Shown: positions 7,505 to 16,560 of the stretch, one piece after another
Layout: each line of letters starts with the position of its first letter
How positions within the stretch are numbered: position 1 is the first letter of the stretch
Assembly: GCA_002441585.1 (NCBI GenBank)
Contig: DJWS01000004.1
Coordinates: 117,062 to 174,660 of the forward strand
From: Candidatus Saccharibacteria bacterium UBA6224
Lineage (GTDB): Bacteria > Patescibacteriota > Saccharimonadia > Saccharimonadales > UBA4665
Length of the DNA stretch: 57,599 bases
Direction: 5' to 3'
The notes under the pieces: generated by a model
Told to the model about the DNA's origin: nothing
Seen by the model: only the letters and a program-made list of their open reading frames with translations
The model's database searches: none
Program-made: the position numbers and the translations under genes

Positions 7505-8161
7505 TTAGGATCCGAGATGTTCCTCGAGCGCTTTCTCATCAAGCAAAGTAATTAACGACTGGCGGCTAGATATGAACCCATGGCGCTCCAGCGTTGATAA
7601 TTCGCGGCTGGTCGTCTCGCGGGTCGCATTGATGGAACTGGCAATATCTTGGTGGCGCAAAGGCACGGTGATGTGGACTTTCTGGCCGTCCGATTCACCG
7701 AAGCGTTGAGCGATGGTCAGCAGGAACGACACGAGTCGTTCGCGGACGGTACGATACTCTAGATTGAGGATTCGCTCGGAGTGCAGACGGTACATCTCGA
7801 TTGCCATATCGAGCAGCGGGGCGTACAGCTCCGGCTTAGCATGCATAGAATCGAGGAAGTGTTGGCGGCTGATGCGCCATATGACGGTTGGCGCCAGAGC
7901 TTTGTAGATGACACTACGCTCTTGTCCGGTTAGTGCCCAAATCAGCGGCAGCACCTCGTGATCCTTTCGGATAATCAGCAGATTTTCTTCACCGTAGCGT
8001 GTAATGTCATAGGCTTTGACACTGCCAGACTCAATATAAAAAACACCCGACGGGACTTCGCCGGGGTGAATTATGTAGGCATTTTTCTTGAATTCCAGTC
8101 GCTGTCCGCCACTACGAAACAAGTCCACCAACTCGTCAGTTTGTTCGGGCGTGGCGAGCAT
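7505..8161 (-). CDS. Crp/Fnr-family transcriptional regulator
   Basis: Residues about 15-120 form a cyclic-nucleotide-binding-type beta-barrel (GVFYIESGSVKAYDI), followed by a dimerisation helix and a Crp-type winged helix near 165-210 (RHQDIASSINATRETTSREL). There are no clustered cysteines for an Fnr iron-sulfur centre, so the signal is unknown. The gene is convergent with the phosphoribosyltransferase-like gene and divergent from the PH-domain gene at 8290. GATAAT on the minus strand (8168-8173), with an extended TG, sits 6 nt upstream of the ATG, predicting a leaderless mRNA. Confidence 0.85.
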   Translation of the reverse strand: MLATPEQTDELVDLFRSGGQRLEFKKNAYIIHPGEVPSGVFYIESGSVKAYDITRYGEENLLIIRKDHEVLPLIWALTGQERSVIYKALAPTVIWRISRQHFLDSMHAKPELYAPLLDMAIEMYRLHSERILNLEYRTVRERLVSFLLTIAQRFGESDGQKVHITVPLRHQDIASSINATRETTSRELSTLERHGFISSRQSLITLLDEKALEEHLGS

Positions 8162-8289
8162 GACTTTATTATCTCACAACCCCGGCCGATTGTAAGCTTA
8201 ACTGTGACATATATCCTGTAATCGTGGTGAAGATTCTCACCGACAACTTTTATTTCTTGAGTGTACGATAAGGGTACGAAGGAGGGGGA

Positions 8290-9054
8290 ATGATTAGCCA
8301 AGAAGATCTCAACAAGCAACTGAAGCGGTTGCACATCAACCCGAAAGGTTGGGGGAAGAGCGAGTACGCTGAGTTGCGTAGTATCCTCATGCCGGACGAG
8401 AAGATTGAGGAGTGCGTCAATGGCTACTACGAAGCCGGATTCGCCCTGTTGGTAGCAACAAAGTACCGCGTGCTGCTTGTCGACAAGAAACCAATGAACT
8501 ATCTGACCGTCGAAGACATGCGCTTCGATATGATTAGCGAATTCGATTACAGCCACCGTGTAATCGGAGCCTATCTGTGCATCAGCTCTGGTAATAAAAC
8601 ACTCAAATTCAATAGCCTGAACCAGCGCAGCTTACGCAAACTTCTGACATACGTCCAGGCGCGGATGACCGAGCTTAAGAACATCTCGCATGAGCAGCAA
8701 GAGAACCAGCAGCAGCACTTGCAGCAGATGAATGAGCAGCTGCGCCAGTATCTGATAACAGCCGAGGAAGAGCGCGCTAAGCGTGAGCAGCAGGCCAAGG
8801 CTGAAGGTGAGCCCAACCGTGGCATCGATTATCACCCAAGTCTGACTCTGCCCCCGCCTGCACCCCAGTACTTGGCGACTTTGGCGGGTTTCGAGCAAGC
8901 CGCCGCCCAGAGTATTCCAGGTAAACCTGTCCAGACCCAGACTCAAGCGTTGCGAGACATGGCCCTTACCCCACAAGAGGTGGGCCTGGGAGCAATTCGC
9001 CGAGTGTTGCCAATCCTAGCCGCTTACGATCGCGTGCCGGCAGCCAAATCATAA
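8290..9054 (+). CDS. YokE-like bacterial PH-domain protein
   Basis: Residues about 20-130 resemble a bacterial pleckstrin-homology domain: a long region with VATKYRVLLVDKKP and a strand ending LKFNSLNQRS. A Gln/Glu-rich coiled coil follows (about 135-180), then a Pro-rich linker. No membrane segment is present. The function of this family is unknown. AAGGAGGGGG just upstream of the ATG at 8290 is a strong ribosome-binding site, in contrast to the leaderless neighbours. Confidence 0.6.
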   Translation: MISQEDLNKQLKRLHINPKGWGKSEYAELRSILMPDEKIEECVNGYYEAGFALLVATKYRVLLVDKKPMNYLTVEDMRFDMISEFDYSHRVIGAYLCISSGNKTLKFNSLNQRSLRKLLTYVQARMTELKNISHEQQENQQQHLQQMNEQLRQYLITAEEERAKREQQAKAEGEPNRGIDYHPSLTLPPPAPQYLATLAGFEQAAAQSIPGKPVQTQTQALRDMALTPQEVGLGAIRRVLPILAAYDRVPAAKS

Positions 9055-9058
9055 GAAG

Positions 9059-9087
9059 TTGACCAGATAACAGTTTGGTGCTATAAT
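9059..9087 (+). promoter_or_regulatory. Consensus promoter of the HExxH protein at 9100
   Basis: TTGACC (9059-9064), 17-nt spacer, TATAAT (9082-9087). The ATG follows after 12 nt with no Shine-Dalgarno, so the 5' untranslated region should be only about 5 nt. Confidence 0.85.
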
Positions 9088-9099
9088 ATGCACTAATTC

Positions 9100-10764
9100 A
9101 TGGTTGATTTTGAGAGGCAGGCGGAACCCGTCGTCGAAGTAGTGACTGAGGAGTCTGCGCGCAGACTAAACGGTGTTCGCCGTGCTTTAGTGGTAGGTAT
9201 GATGATCGTGCCGACTGCGATTGGCTTTGCTCTGGAGTCAGATAATAGCCAAACTTCCGAAGTCGAAATCGCCGCGGCACTCACCGATGGTGTGGCGCTA
9301 CATCCAATAGTCTTGGATGCCGATCAGACGGTGGCCATCTACTCAAACGTGTCCGGCCAGAAGGACAATCATTTGCTTGTCTCGGGCTGGCCCGCTCTAG
9401 TGACTAGTAACGAATCATCCTGTGTGCCCGATAACATATCAGTTCCGAATGTCTACAGTTTCAAAGATGTCGTCGAGGGGTCCAAAACCGACTTCGCACT
9501 GACTCCCGAGCGTTTGGAGCAAATCTCGTCTGACCTCAAAGAGGCTGGGGCGCATGATGTGAAAGCAGTACGCTCGGTGGTGACGGAGGTATTTTCGGAG
9601 CTAGGCGTGCGTGTTAGCTTTGATGATCCAGCGCTCGTCAAGGATGATGATCATTCGCAACCGGGCACCAAAATCGTATCTGTGTTTAGCAAGTCAGAAC
9701 TGGAAGCCTATGCCAGGAGCATGGAGGCTTACATTCGCGGCGCTTCAGCCATGTCCCGAGAATTCGTGCAGATAGCGGGTCAAATTGATTTTGTGAGCAG
9801 CCAATTCATGGTGGCGAAAGGACGGCCTGACTTTGAAGCGTCTGGCTATGCTTACAGCCGAGGTAACGTAATACGACTGGCTACACTCGTGGACCTAGGT
9901 CGAGAACTAGGTCCTCAGCTCACCTATCAAAAGGATGTCATTCGACATGAGTATAGCCACCTGGCCGGGTTTATAAGTTGCCCCAATGGCGACCTCGAGC
10001 TAGAGGCCACGTTCGCCGCCTCAAACAAGGAGCTGCAACGCGCAGCGGCAAACGCCCTTGTCCGAAACCGGGTAGAGCTGGAGGGCCCGCCAAATCCCGG
10101 CGCGTTGTCGATGACAGCTTTACAAAAAATGGGATTTGAGCGGGCATATTCCACGACAAATCGTGACGAAATGCTCGCCGATAAAGCCACGGCTTTTATT
10201 GACGGCAGGTTTGGTTCGCCTTATTCCAGCTATGCCCAAACTAGCGAATTGGCCGAGGCGGTTGAGGATGCGACCATCGAGCGGTTACAGATTGCTCAGC
10301 CTAACACGAACGTCGTCGAATGGTTGGCGTACTTGAACTACGCGCAATACGGCCGTGGGGCTGAACTTGATACGGCTACGCTTGAGAAACTAATGCCCCT
10401 TCAGCTGTCGTTGCTCGATCGAACAATCGGTCAATTTGGATTCTCGATGGAATCCGAAGAGTGGGCCTTCGAGCCTGCCATCCAGGTCGATGATAAGGCA
10501 GAGGATTCATCGTCATTTATTTATGGCGCGCGTACCACCAACCTTGATCGGCCACAGGTAGCCATCGTAAGCTTCCAGGCCCAGGCGGGACAAGAAGGTG
10601 CGCTGACGAATGCCGCCAAAAGATATCTTCTAAAGCTGCAGACACGCGAATCGCGTTTTGCTGGTGCGAGCCTTAGCGTCATGCCAGCGGGCAATGAGAT
10701 AACGGTTTCGCTTGTCCAGCAGGGTGCCGAGAACGCCAAGGGCGGTTCGCCCAATGGCGGCTAA
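9100..10764 (+). CDS. Membrane-anchored putative metalloprotease with HEYSH motif
   Basis: I do not recognise the family. A basic stretch then a hydrophobic segment (about residues 27-46) predict an N-terminal membrane anchor or uncleaved signal, with the rest outside the cell. IRHEYSHLAGF near residue 283 matches the zincin HExxH motif. The region before it (about 95-270) is acidic and helical, the region after is Ala- and Glu-rich. A role in processing surface proteins is inference. The gene is monocistronic, with its own promoter, and convergent with ychF. The protein at 12004-13530 has a similar motif but no obvious sequence identity. Confidence 0.5.
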   Translation: MVDFERQAEPVVEVVTEESARRLNGVRRALVVGMMIVPTAIGFALESDNSQTSEVEIAAALTDGVALHPIVLDADQTVAIYSNVSGQKDNHLLVSGWPALVTSNESSCVPDNISVPNVYSFKDVVEGSKTDFALTPERLEQISSDLKEAGAHDVKAVRSVVTEVFSELGVRVSFDDPALVKDDDHSQPGTKIVSVFSKSELEAYARSMEAYIRGASAMSREFVQIAGQIDFVSSQFMVAKGRPDFEASGYAYSRGNVIRLATLVDLGRELGPQLTYQKDVIRHEYSHLAGFISCPNGDLELEATFAASNKELQRAAANALVRNRVELEGPPNPGALSMTALQKMGFERAYSTTNRDEMLADKATAFIDGRFGSPYSSYAQTSELAEAVEDATIERLQIAQPNTNVVEWLAYLNYAQYGRGAELDTATLEKLMPLQLSLLDRTIGQFGFSMESEEWAFEPAIQVDDKAEDSSSFIYGARTTNLDRPQVAIVSFQAQAGQEGALTNAAKRYLLKLQTRESRFAGASLSVMPAGNEITVSLVQQGAENAKGGSPNGG

Positions 10765-10777
10765 GCCTCCAAGTTCG

Positions 10778-11875
10778 CTACTTACTAACGTTGAATCGGA
10801 ATTCGACTACGTCATCGGGTTTCATGATGTAGTCTTTGCCCTCGGTGCGGACTTTGCCCGCAGACTTGGCGGCCGCCTCTGACCCGGCGGCAATCAAATC
10901 GTTGTAGTCGACAATTTGGGCGGCGATAAAACCTTTTTCGAAGTCGCCATGAATGACGCCGGCAGCTTGCGGGGCAGTAGCGCCCTTGGGAACCGTCCAG
11001 GCACGGACTTCTTTATCACCAGCCGTTAGGTAGCTTTGTAGACCCAAGGTATCGTAGGCGGCATGGATGAGTTGAACCAAGCCTGATTCAGTTTGGCCGT
11101 AGCTTTCCAGCATCTCGGCAGCGTCGGCCGGGTCTAAGCTATGCAGCTCACTTTCCAGCTTGGCGCAGACGAAGACGCTCTGGGCCGGTTGGACGAGTTC
11201 ACGAAGTTTATTCTTCTGCGCTTCGTCCGCAAGACCGTTATCGTCCAGGTTGAACACATAAATCACCGGCTTGAGTGTGATGAGTTGGAGCTCGCGTTGG
11301 AGCCAGGCTGCCCGCTCATCATTCATGATGTTGGGCTCAGAGTGGAGCGGTTTGCCTTCGTCCAGCAGGGCTTTCGCTTCGCGTAAAAAGTCGGCTTCGG
11401 GCTTCAGTTTGGGATTGGCACGAGCTTCCTTATCCAGTTTGGGTAATCGTCGGTCGATGGTCTGGAGGTCGGCCAGTACTAGTTCGGTATTGATGACATC
11501 GATGTCTCGCTTCGGGTTGTGCTCGGTATCGACATGGGTCACATTCGGGTCATCGAAAGCCCGCACCACTTGGACGATGGCATTACAGGTGCGGATGTGG
11601 CCGAGGAATTGGTTGCCCAGTCCTTCGCCCTGGCTGGCCCCGGCTACCAGCCCGGCGATATCGACGAATGTCACGGTGGCCGGCTTGATCGGGGCGCCGC
11701 CATACAATTCGGACAGCTTGTCGAGTCGAGGGTCGGGTATCGGTACGATGCCGGTATTGGGCTCGATGGTGGCGAACGGATAATTGGCCGCCAGGATACT
11801 ACTACCAGTCAGGGCGTTGAACAGGGTTGACTTGCCGACATTGGGCAGCCCCACGATACCTATCGATAAACTCAC
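10778..11875 (-). CDS. ychF: Ribosome-associated ATPase YchF/Obg family
   Basis: The G-domain starts MSLSIGIVGLPNVGKSTLFN, the YchF Walker A, with VDIAGLVAGASQGEGLG as the switch II region and a C-terminal TGS domain (AWTVPKGATAPQAAGVIH). YchF (OLA1) prefers ATP over GTP and binds ribosomes. Length 365 is standard. On the minus strand AAGGAAG lies about 7 nt before the start. It is convergent with the gene at 9100-10764, only 13 bp apart. Confidence 0.95.
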   Translation of the reverse strand: MSLSIGIVGLPNVGKSTLFNALTGSSILAANYPFATIEPNTGIVPIPDPRLDKLSELYGGAPIKPATVTFVDIAGLVAGASQGEGLGNQFLGHIRTCNAIVQVVRAFDDPNVTHVDTEHNPKRDIDVINTELVLADLQTIDRRLPKLDKEARANPKLKPEADFLREAKALLDEGKPLHSEPNIMNDERAAWLQRELQLITLKPVIYVFNLDDNGLADEAQKNKLRELVQPAQSVFVCAKLESELHSLDPADAAEMLESYGQTESGLVQLIHAAYDTLGLQSYLTAGDKEVRAWTVPKGATAPQAAGVIHGDFEKGFIAAQIVDYNDLIAAGSEAAAKSAGKVRTEGKDYIMKPDDVVEFRFNVSK

Positions 11876-12003
11876 TACGCTTCCTTCATTCTTATCTGTT
11901 AATCATAGCACAGACCGACAGGGAATGAGCGAGGTTATCAACCATAAGCATTTACAAAAGCTCGAAAACATGCTAATGTTACATTATAATCATAAACACA
12001 AAC

Positions 12004-13530
12004 ATGCCCGAACAATTATTGCCATCAGATAGTGATTCAGCCGAGCGCGGCAGCGCTCAGGTTGAGGTCGGACCAAACAATGCCGACAGAGGCGCAGACG
12101 TCGGAGATCTCGCGCTGAAAAATAGCGGCGTCGAGCTAGCGGAACACGCGTCTGAGCAAGCTGCGTCCGCCCTAGACCTTGCCAGTGACCTAGAGGCCAG
12201 GCTTGACTACGATAAGCTGGTCGGTGCACTCATGGGACGCGAGCAAAAACTTGGTACCGGTAGCAGGTCACCCGTAAATTTGATGTACGATACCATGCGC
12301 TTGCACAGCATTCGCCAGATGCTTGAGGGAGGAATCGTAGGTATTCCAGCCGAGGAGCTTGAAGGGGCCAAAGCCGGGTTGAGGCAGTTCGAAGATGATT
12401 GGCGGGGGCATGGATTGTTGCGTTCGGACAAGGACGCCGAGCATGATCAAAACGTCCCGCAATTATCAGCCAATCAGAGCCGACAGTTAGTTTCGGATCT
12501 CGAAAAAGCCGAGATGCTGAATAGCCGGTACAAATTTTCTCGCACCAATTTACTGAATTCCGAAATTTATTTCGATATCACTAATATTGCCCGGATTTTG
12601 TCTAGTCCTGAAGTACCCCCCAAGGACCTAAACGATGCTTTCATAAGTGTTAGCCTTGCGCTAAATGATGGATTGCGCGGCGCGTTAAGCAAACAGCTAT
12701 TGGCTGGGATACGACGACTGCCGCCGCATGACTTCGATGTGAATATCGATACCGACCGCTATGCAGCTTTCATAGAACGGGCTCGGGCCATCGATGTCGA
12801 CGAGGCGCTCGGCCAAATGGAAGTAGCCGGGGATTTTGCCGAGCTGCCGTTCGACTATAGCGAAAAAAGATTGAAGGAATTCCTAGGAAAGAGCATCCCG
12901 CCGGTGGCGCTCGCCGGCGTCAAACGCGTGGAGTTTCGACCGATGACCAAGGAAGAGGATGGGGAGGATGGTGCGTCGGGCTATCACCTGTACCAAAAAG
13001 AGATTGATGGCTCTGTAGTCGTCATCGCTACGACTAGATTACGAGATATCTACCAGTCGGCCATGCACGACGATGAAACAGAAAGTGCCGCGGAATCGGC
13101 GAAATGGGCCGAGCTATCGGCGCGCGCCGCCATGGAAAACACTCTCGTACATGAGTTTGGCCATGAGTTACACGAGCAGTTGCCCACGGCCGCTCTGAAG
13201 CGCTGGGATGATGCCAGCTCCTCTGATCCGGTTCACATAACCCGGTACGTCAAGCGCCAGTTTGAGGCAGACAATATGCATGCCTACTGTGAGGATTTTG
13301 CCGATTCGAACGAGCTGTTCGTCATGCTACCCGAGGCACTCCATTCGATGTCGAGCGTTCGGTACGATCAGATGAGTCAGCTGTACCATGAACTGATGCC
13401 GACTTATGGCGAAGTGCTTGAACCAATCCAAAGCGGACGTATGCTGAGTGCCAAGCTGTTGCGGCAGAGTGCAGGCATTAGCGAAACCGAGGCACGGGAA
13501 GGCTACCTGCGTTATGAGACCGAACAATAA
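12004..13530 (+). CDS. Putative metalloprotease with HEFGHELHE motif
   Basis: The family is not recognised. Near residue 383 the sequence TLVHEFGHELHEQL has HExxH followed three residues later by another His-Glu pair, a strong zincin signature; a downstream acidic stretch (EDFADSNELFVML, about 430) could give the third zinc ligand. There is no signal peptide or membrane segment, so it is either cytosolic or exported by another route. Residues 1-60 are polar and acidic. TATAAT at 11985-11990 lies 13 nt before the ATG without a Shine-Dalgarno, so the transcript is probably near-leaderless. Confidence 0.5.
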   Translation: MPEQLLPSDSDSAERGSAQVEVGPNNADRGADVGDLALKNSGVELAEHASEQAASALDLASDLEARLDYDKLVGALMGREQKLGTGSRSPVNLMYDTMRLHSIRQMLEGGIVGIPAEELEGAKAGLRQFEDDWRGHGLLRSDKDAEHDQNVPQLSANQSRQLVSDLEKAEMLNSRYKFSRTNLLNSEIYFDITNIARILSSPEVPPKDLNDAFISVSLALNDGLRGALSKQLLAGIRRLPPHDFDVNIDTDRYAAFIERARAIDVDEALGQMEVAGDFAELPFDYSEKRLKEFLGKSIPPVALAGVKRVEFRPMTKEEDGEDGASGYHLYQKEIDGSVVVIATTRLRDIYQSAMHDDETESAAESAKWAELSARAAMENTLVHEFGHELHEQLPTAALKRWDDASSSDPVHITRYVKRQFEADNMHAYCEDFADSNELFVMLPEALHSMSSVRYDQMSQLYHELMPTYGEVLEPIQSGRMLSAKLLRQSAGISETEAREGYLRYETEQ

Positions 13531-13596
13531 ATAAGTAATAGTTACTGATCGAACTAGTTATCATTATGCTAACGGTTTGCTATACTTATGGCCAAG

Positions 13597-14307
13597 ATGT
13601 TCGGCCGCAAAAACAAGCAACCAGCACCAAAGGGAATCGTTACCAGTGAGGCTGTGCTGAAAGAAAAGAAAGCGGAAGCGGCAGAACGCATGGATGAACC
13701 CAAGCCGACACCGCCCGCCGAGACCGAAAAACCGCACAAAGACGAAACCAAACCCGCCGAGCCGGTGTCAGAGGACGCATCCGGCAACCTGATTGGTATC
13801 ATCGAAAAAAAGAGTACCCACAAGAGATTTTTGTTCAAGCATCCGGCTTTATGGTTCGTGGCATTAATAATAGTGGCCGTTGTCGGCGGTGGCGCATATA
13901 TGTGGGCAACGCGAGATAAAACGCCGCCCCCTAAATTGACGCCAGAACAGGCGGCGGAGTTACGGATACAGAGGGAATACCAGTCAACATCGAAAGATCT
14001 GCAAGATCAGCTGAGACATGCCAAGACGGCACAAGAAAAGAGCTCGATATATGCCGCCATAGCCAACAATGAGCGCACAGTCAGACATTACGATGCGGCA
14101 TTCAACGCGGCTAAGCAAGGGGCCGAAACTAACCCTACTAGTGATAGCTATGCGGCGTTGGCGCTTGCCGCCTTGCAGGTTGGCGACAAACAAGCCGCAG
14201 CTGACGCTTACCAAAAGGCATCCGAACTGGCAACCGGTACGAAAGACCGAGGGCAGAGTGGTTATGATTATTACCAGTCATTAAAAGCGGACGTATTAAG
14301 ATCATGA
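13597..14307 (+). CDS. Single-pass membrane protein with TPR-like repeats
   Basis: A charged Lys/Glu/Pro-rich cytoplasmic part (about residues 1-80) is followed by one membrane helix (ALWFVALIIVAVVGGGAY) and an extracytoplasmic helical region with TPR-like pairs (about 115-230). TATACT at 13581-13586, with an extended TG, would leave 1 nt to the ATG at 13588 but 10 nt to the ATG at 13597, so I choose 13597. Its stop overlaps the next start (ATGA), so it is co-expressed with the secreted protein that follows. Its position before the pilus genes suggests a pilus or secretion accessory role. Confidence 0.55.
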   Translation: MFGRKNKQPAPKGIVTSEAVLKEKKAEAAERMDEPKPTPPAETEKPHKDETKPAEPVSEDASGNLIGIIEKKSTHKRFLFKHPALWFVALIIVAVVGGGAYMWATRDKTPPPKLTPEQAAELRIQREYQSTSKDLQDQLRHAKTAQEKSSIYAAIANNERTVRHYDAAFNAAKQGAETNPTSDSYAALALAALQVGDKQAAADAYQKASELATGTKDRGQSGYDYYQSLKADVLRS

Positions 14308-16499
14308 AAATAAGCCTGCGAAAGATATTGGCAGTCGGGTTGTTTTTGGGCGCGGCGAGTTTCTTTAGTCTGGTAATACCACAGCCCAAGGCATCGGCCT
14401 ATACGGCCGTATCCGGTACCGGCTACTTCAGTGGCAACTCCGTCTCGGCCGATGCTGATGATGTAGCCTCCGATGTCATCGGCCCGCGTCCCGCCATCCC
14501 GGCTTACGTTTATGACGGTAGCAACGATAAGGCGGATTTCATTAATTGGCTTGGCGCACTATTGCCGCCTTTCTCTGGTTGTAGCCCCTCATCATTGACT
14601 CGCAACCAGGTTGGAGCCGCTTTCATCGTTAACTCCATGTTGGGCAAATCTTTTTCGAGTCGTACCAAATGCGTGACCTTAACGATGTGGAACGATTTAA
14701 AGACGCGTATCAACGACTCCAATATCGGCATAGGTGTCCAGAACTATACGGCCGCCGAATTGAATGCGCTCGATGGCGGTCGGACGACGTTTTATTCGAC
14801 CAATTACAACGGCGATAACTTCTCCGCCAGCTGGCTATATACTCTAAGTCGCGATGTTGTATATTTTTATCAAAAGTCATCGGGTACCAGATTGTATTAC
14901 CTGGAGGTGCCGTGTGCTAACCCGCTACTGAACATTTCGCCGGGCCTGCCGGTAGTCAACCGGGACGCTCCAAACATCTCGGTGGCGGTCAGCTGCCCTA
15001 ATCGTGTCATTACCGGTAACGCGACCGATAACGACTTCGGACCACTCACGGTCAGCCTGGCTTACAGCACTAGCGGCTCTGGGGGTCCCTGGACTAGCCT
15101 TGGTACCCATACCGCCGACCCGAGTTATTCCTACACTATCCCGTCCGCCAGCTCGATTGGCAAATATCAGGCCACGACCATCCGCGCTGCAGTGGGTGAT
15201 CGTGAGAGCGATGGGACGTCAGGCTCTAGACCGACGGCGATTGCCTATGCTGTATTTGGCCCATGCGTCGCTACGCTGGATAGTGGCGTATCAATCACAC
15301 CTTCGCCGGCCGAGGAAACCGAGCCGCTGACCGGACGGTTCTGGGTGACTAACACCAACGGCACTGGCTCGGCTACGGGAACGGTAGATTACACCCGATA
15401 TGTTTGGCAAGACACTGATCGTGACAGCAGCTGGGATGCTGGCGAGACACAATACCTCAACAATAGTGGTACCGTAAGCGTACCGGTCGGCACCACGGTG
15501 TATCTAAGTAACTGGTCAGGATCGGCCGTCGGTAAGCGTATCTGTGTCGGCATGCGAATCGTAGCGGCAGATTCAGAGACGCGGGTAATAACGACCGCTT
15601 GGCGTGTCAGCTGTGCCGAAATTGGCCGTAAATCGTTTGTTCAGGCATTCGGTGGTGATGTGGTGGCCGGGGCCTACGAGATGAATGGCAGCAAGACATG
15701 TACGACCGTCTCGACGGCCGGTATATCCGGTTGGAACAAATACGGCGACTCTGGCTCTACCAGCAATGCCGGTGCTGGTACGCAAATGGCAACCTTCGCC
15801 CTTAACAAGGTCTATTATTTCGGTTCGACGTTAGGTAATACGACCCATACCAATCCGCGGTGGCTGACTTTAGCCAATAGTGCGGCCAGTGAAAGCTCGG
15901 GCTATTACGGCGGTACATTTGGCCAGGTTCCGGCGAACTGCGACTTTGTCGGTAACATTACCGGTGCAGACACGACCACGACGACGATAGGTAGCACAAC
16001 ATTGGCTAGTGCCGCTAAAAAGACGATCTACATCACCGGTCAGAACGTTTACATCAACGGCAATGTCACCTATAGCACAAGTTGGGGCTCGTTGACCGAC
16101 ATCCCATCGTTTAGGCTAATCGTCGTTGGCGGCAACATCTACATCGATAATAACGTTAGCCAGTTAGATGGTCTGTATGTAGCCGAGCCGAACGGTTCCG
16201 GTGTGGGCGGCAACATTTACACTTGCTCAAGTGCCATGGGCAGCCCGATTTCAACCTCCAGCTCAACCTACGATGACGATTGTAACCACCAATTGAAAAT
16301 CTACGGTTCATTCGTGGCCAAGCACATAGATTTTGGCCGAACTTCGGGCACGCTTCGCTTATCTAACACTAGTGATACGGCAGCGACTAGTAAGGCGGCG
16401 GAGACATTTGTCTTCACTCCAGAAATGTGGCTACCAAACAGTGCCTCGACGGGAGCCGTCAAGTACAGCTTCATCCATGGTTTGCCGCCGACCCTCTAG
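14304..16499 (+). CDS. Large secreted protein, possible pilus-associated adhesin
   Basis: A clear signal peptide (KISLRKILAVGLFLGAASFF, then cleavage near ASA at about residue 32) leads to roughly 700 extracellular residues rich in Ser, Thr, Gly and Asn. Mid regions look like Ig-like beta repeats (about 230-320), while the C-terminal third (about 440-680) contains parallel-beta-like strands such as GGNIYIDNNVSQLDG. Scattered cysteines could form disulfides. There is no LPxTG or C-terminal anchor. The position directly before pilM-pilC suggests a surface or pilus-tip adhesin, which is inference. Confidence 0.5.
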   Translation: MKISLRKILAVGLFLGAASFFSLVIPQPKASAYTAVSGTGYFSGNSVSADADDVASDVIGPRPAIPAYVYDGSNDKADFINWLGALLPPFSGCSPSSLTRNQVGAAFIVNSMLGKSFSSRTKCVTLTMWNDLKTRINDSNIGIGVQNYTAAELNALDGGRTTFYSTNYNGDNFSASWLYTLSRDVVYFYQKSSGTRLYYLEVPCANPLLNISPGLPVVNRDAPNISVAVSCPNRVITGNATDNDFGPLTVSLAYSTSGSGGPWTSLGTHTADPSYSYTIPSASSIGKYQATTIRAAVGDRESDGTSGSRPTAIAYAVFGPCVATLDSGVSITPSPAEETEPLTGRFWVTNTNGTGSATGTVDYTRYVWQDTDRDSSWDAGETQYLNNSGTVSVPVGTTVYLSNWSGSAVGKRICVGMRIVAADSETRVITTAWRVSCAEIGRKSFVQAFGGDVVAGAYEMNGSKTCTTVSTAGISGWNKYGDSGSTSNAGAGTQMATFALNKVYYFGSTLGNTTHTNPRWLTLANSAASESSGYYGGTFGQVPANCDFVGNITGADTTTTTIGSTTLASAAKKTIYITGQNVYINGNVTYSTSWGSLTDIPSFRLIVVGGNIYIDNNVSQLDGLYVAEPNGSGVGGNIYTCSSAMGSPISTSSSTYDDDCNHQLKIYGSFVAKHIDFGRTSGTLRLSNTSDTAATSKAAETFVFTPEMWLPNSASTGAVKYSFIHGLPPTL

Positions 16500-16542
16500 C
16501 CTTTTGCACAGCTAAAAGCCTTGGCACAATCAGCAACGCTTA

Positions 16543-16551
16543 TGCTATAAT
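16543..16551 (+). promoter_or_regulatory. Extended -10 promoter of the pilM operon
   Basis: TGC then TATAAT (16546-16551) is a perfect extended -10; the ATG of pilM begins 9 nt later with no Shine-Dalgarno. A possible -35 TTGGCA (16521-16526) has a long 19-nt spacer. Confidence 0.75.
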
Positions 16552-16560
16552 CGGCCTAAC

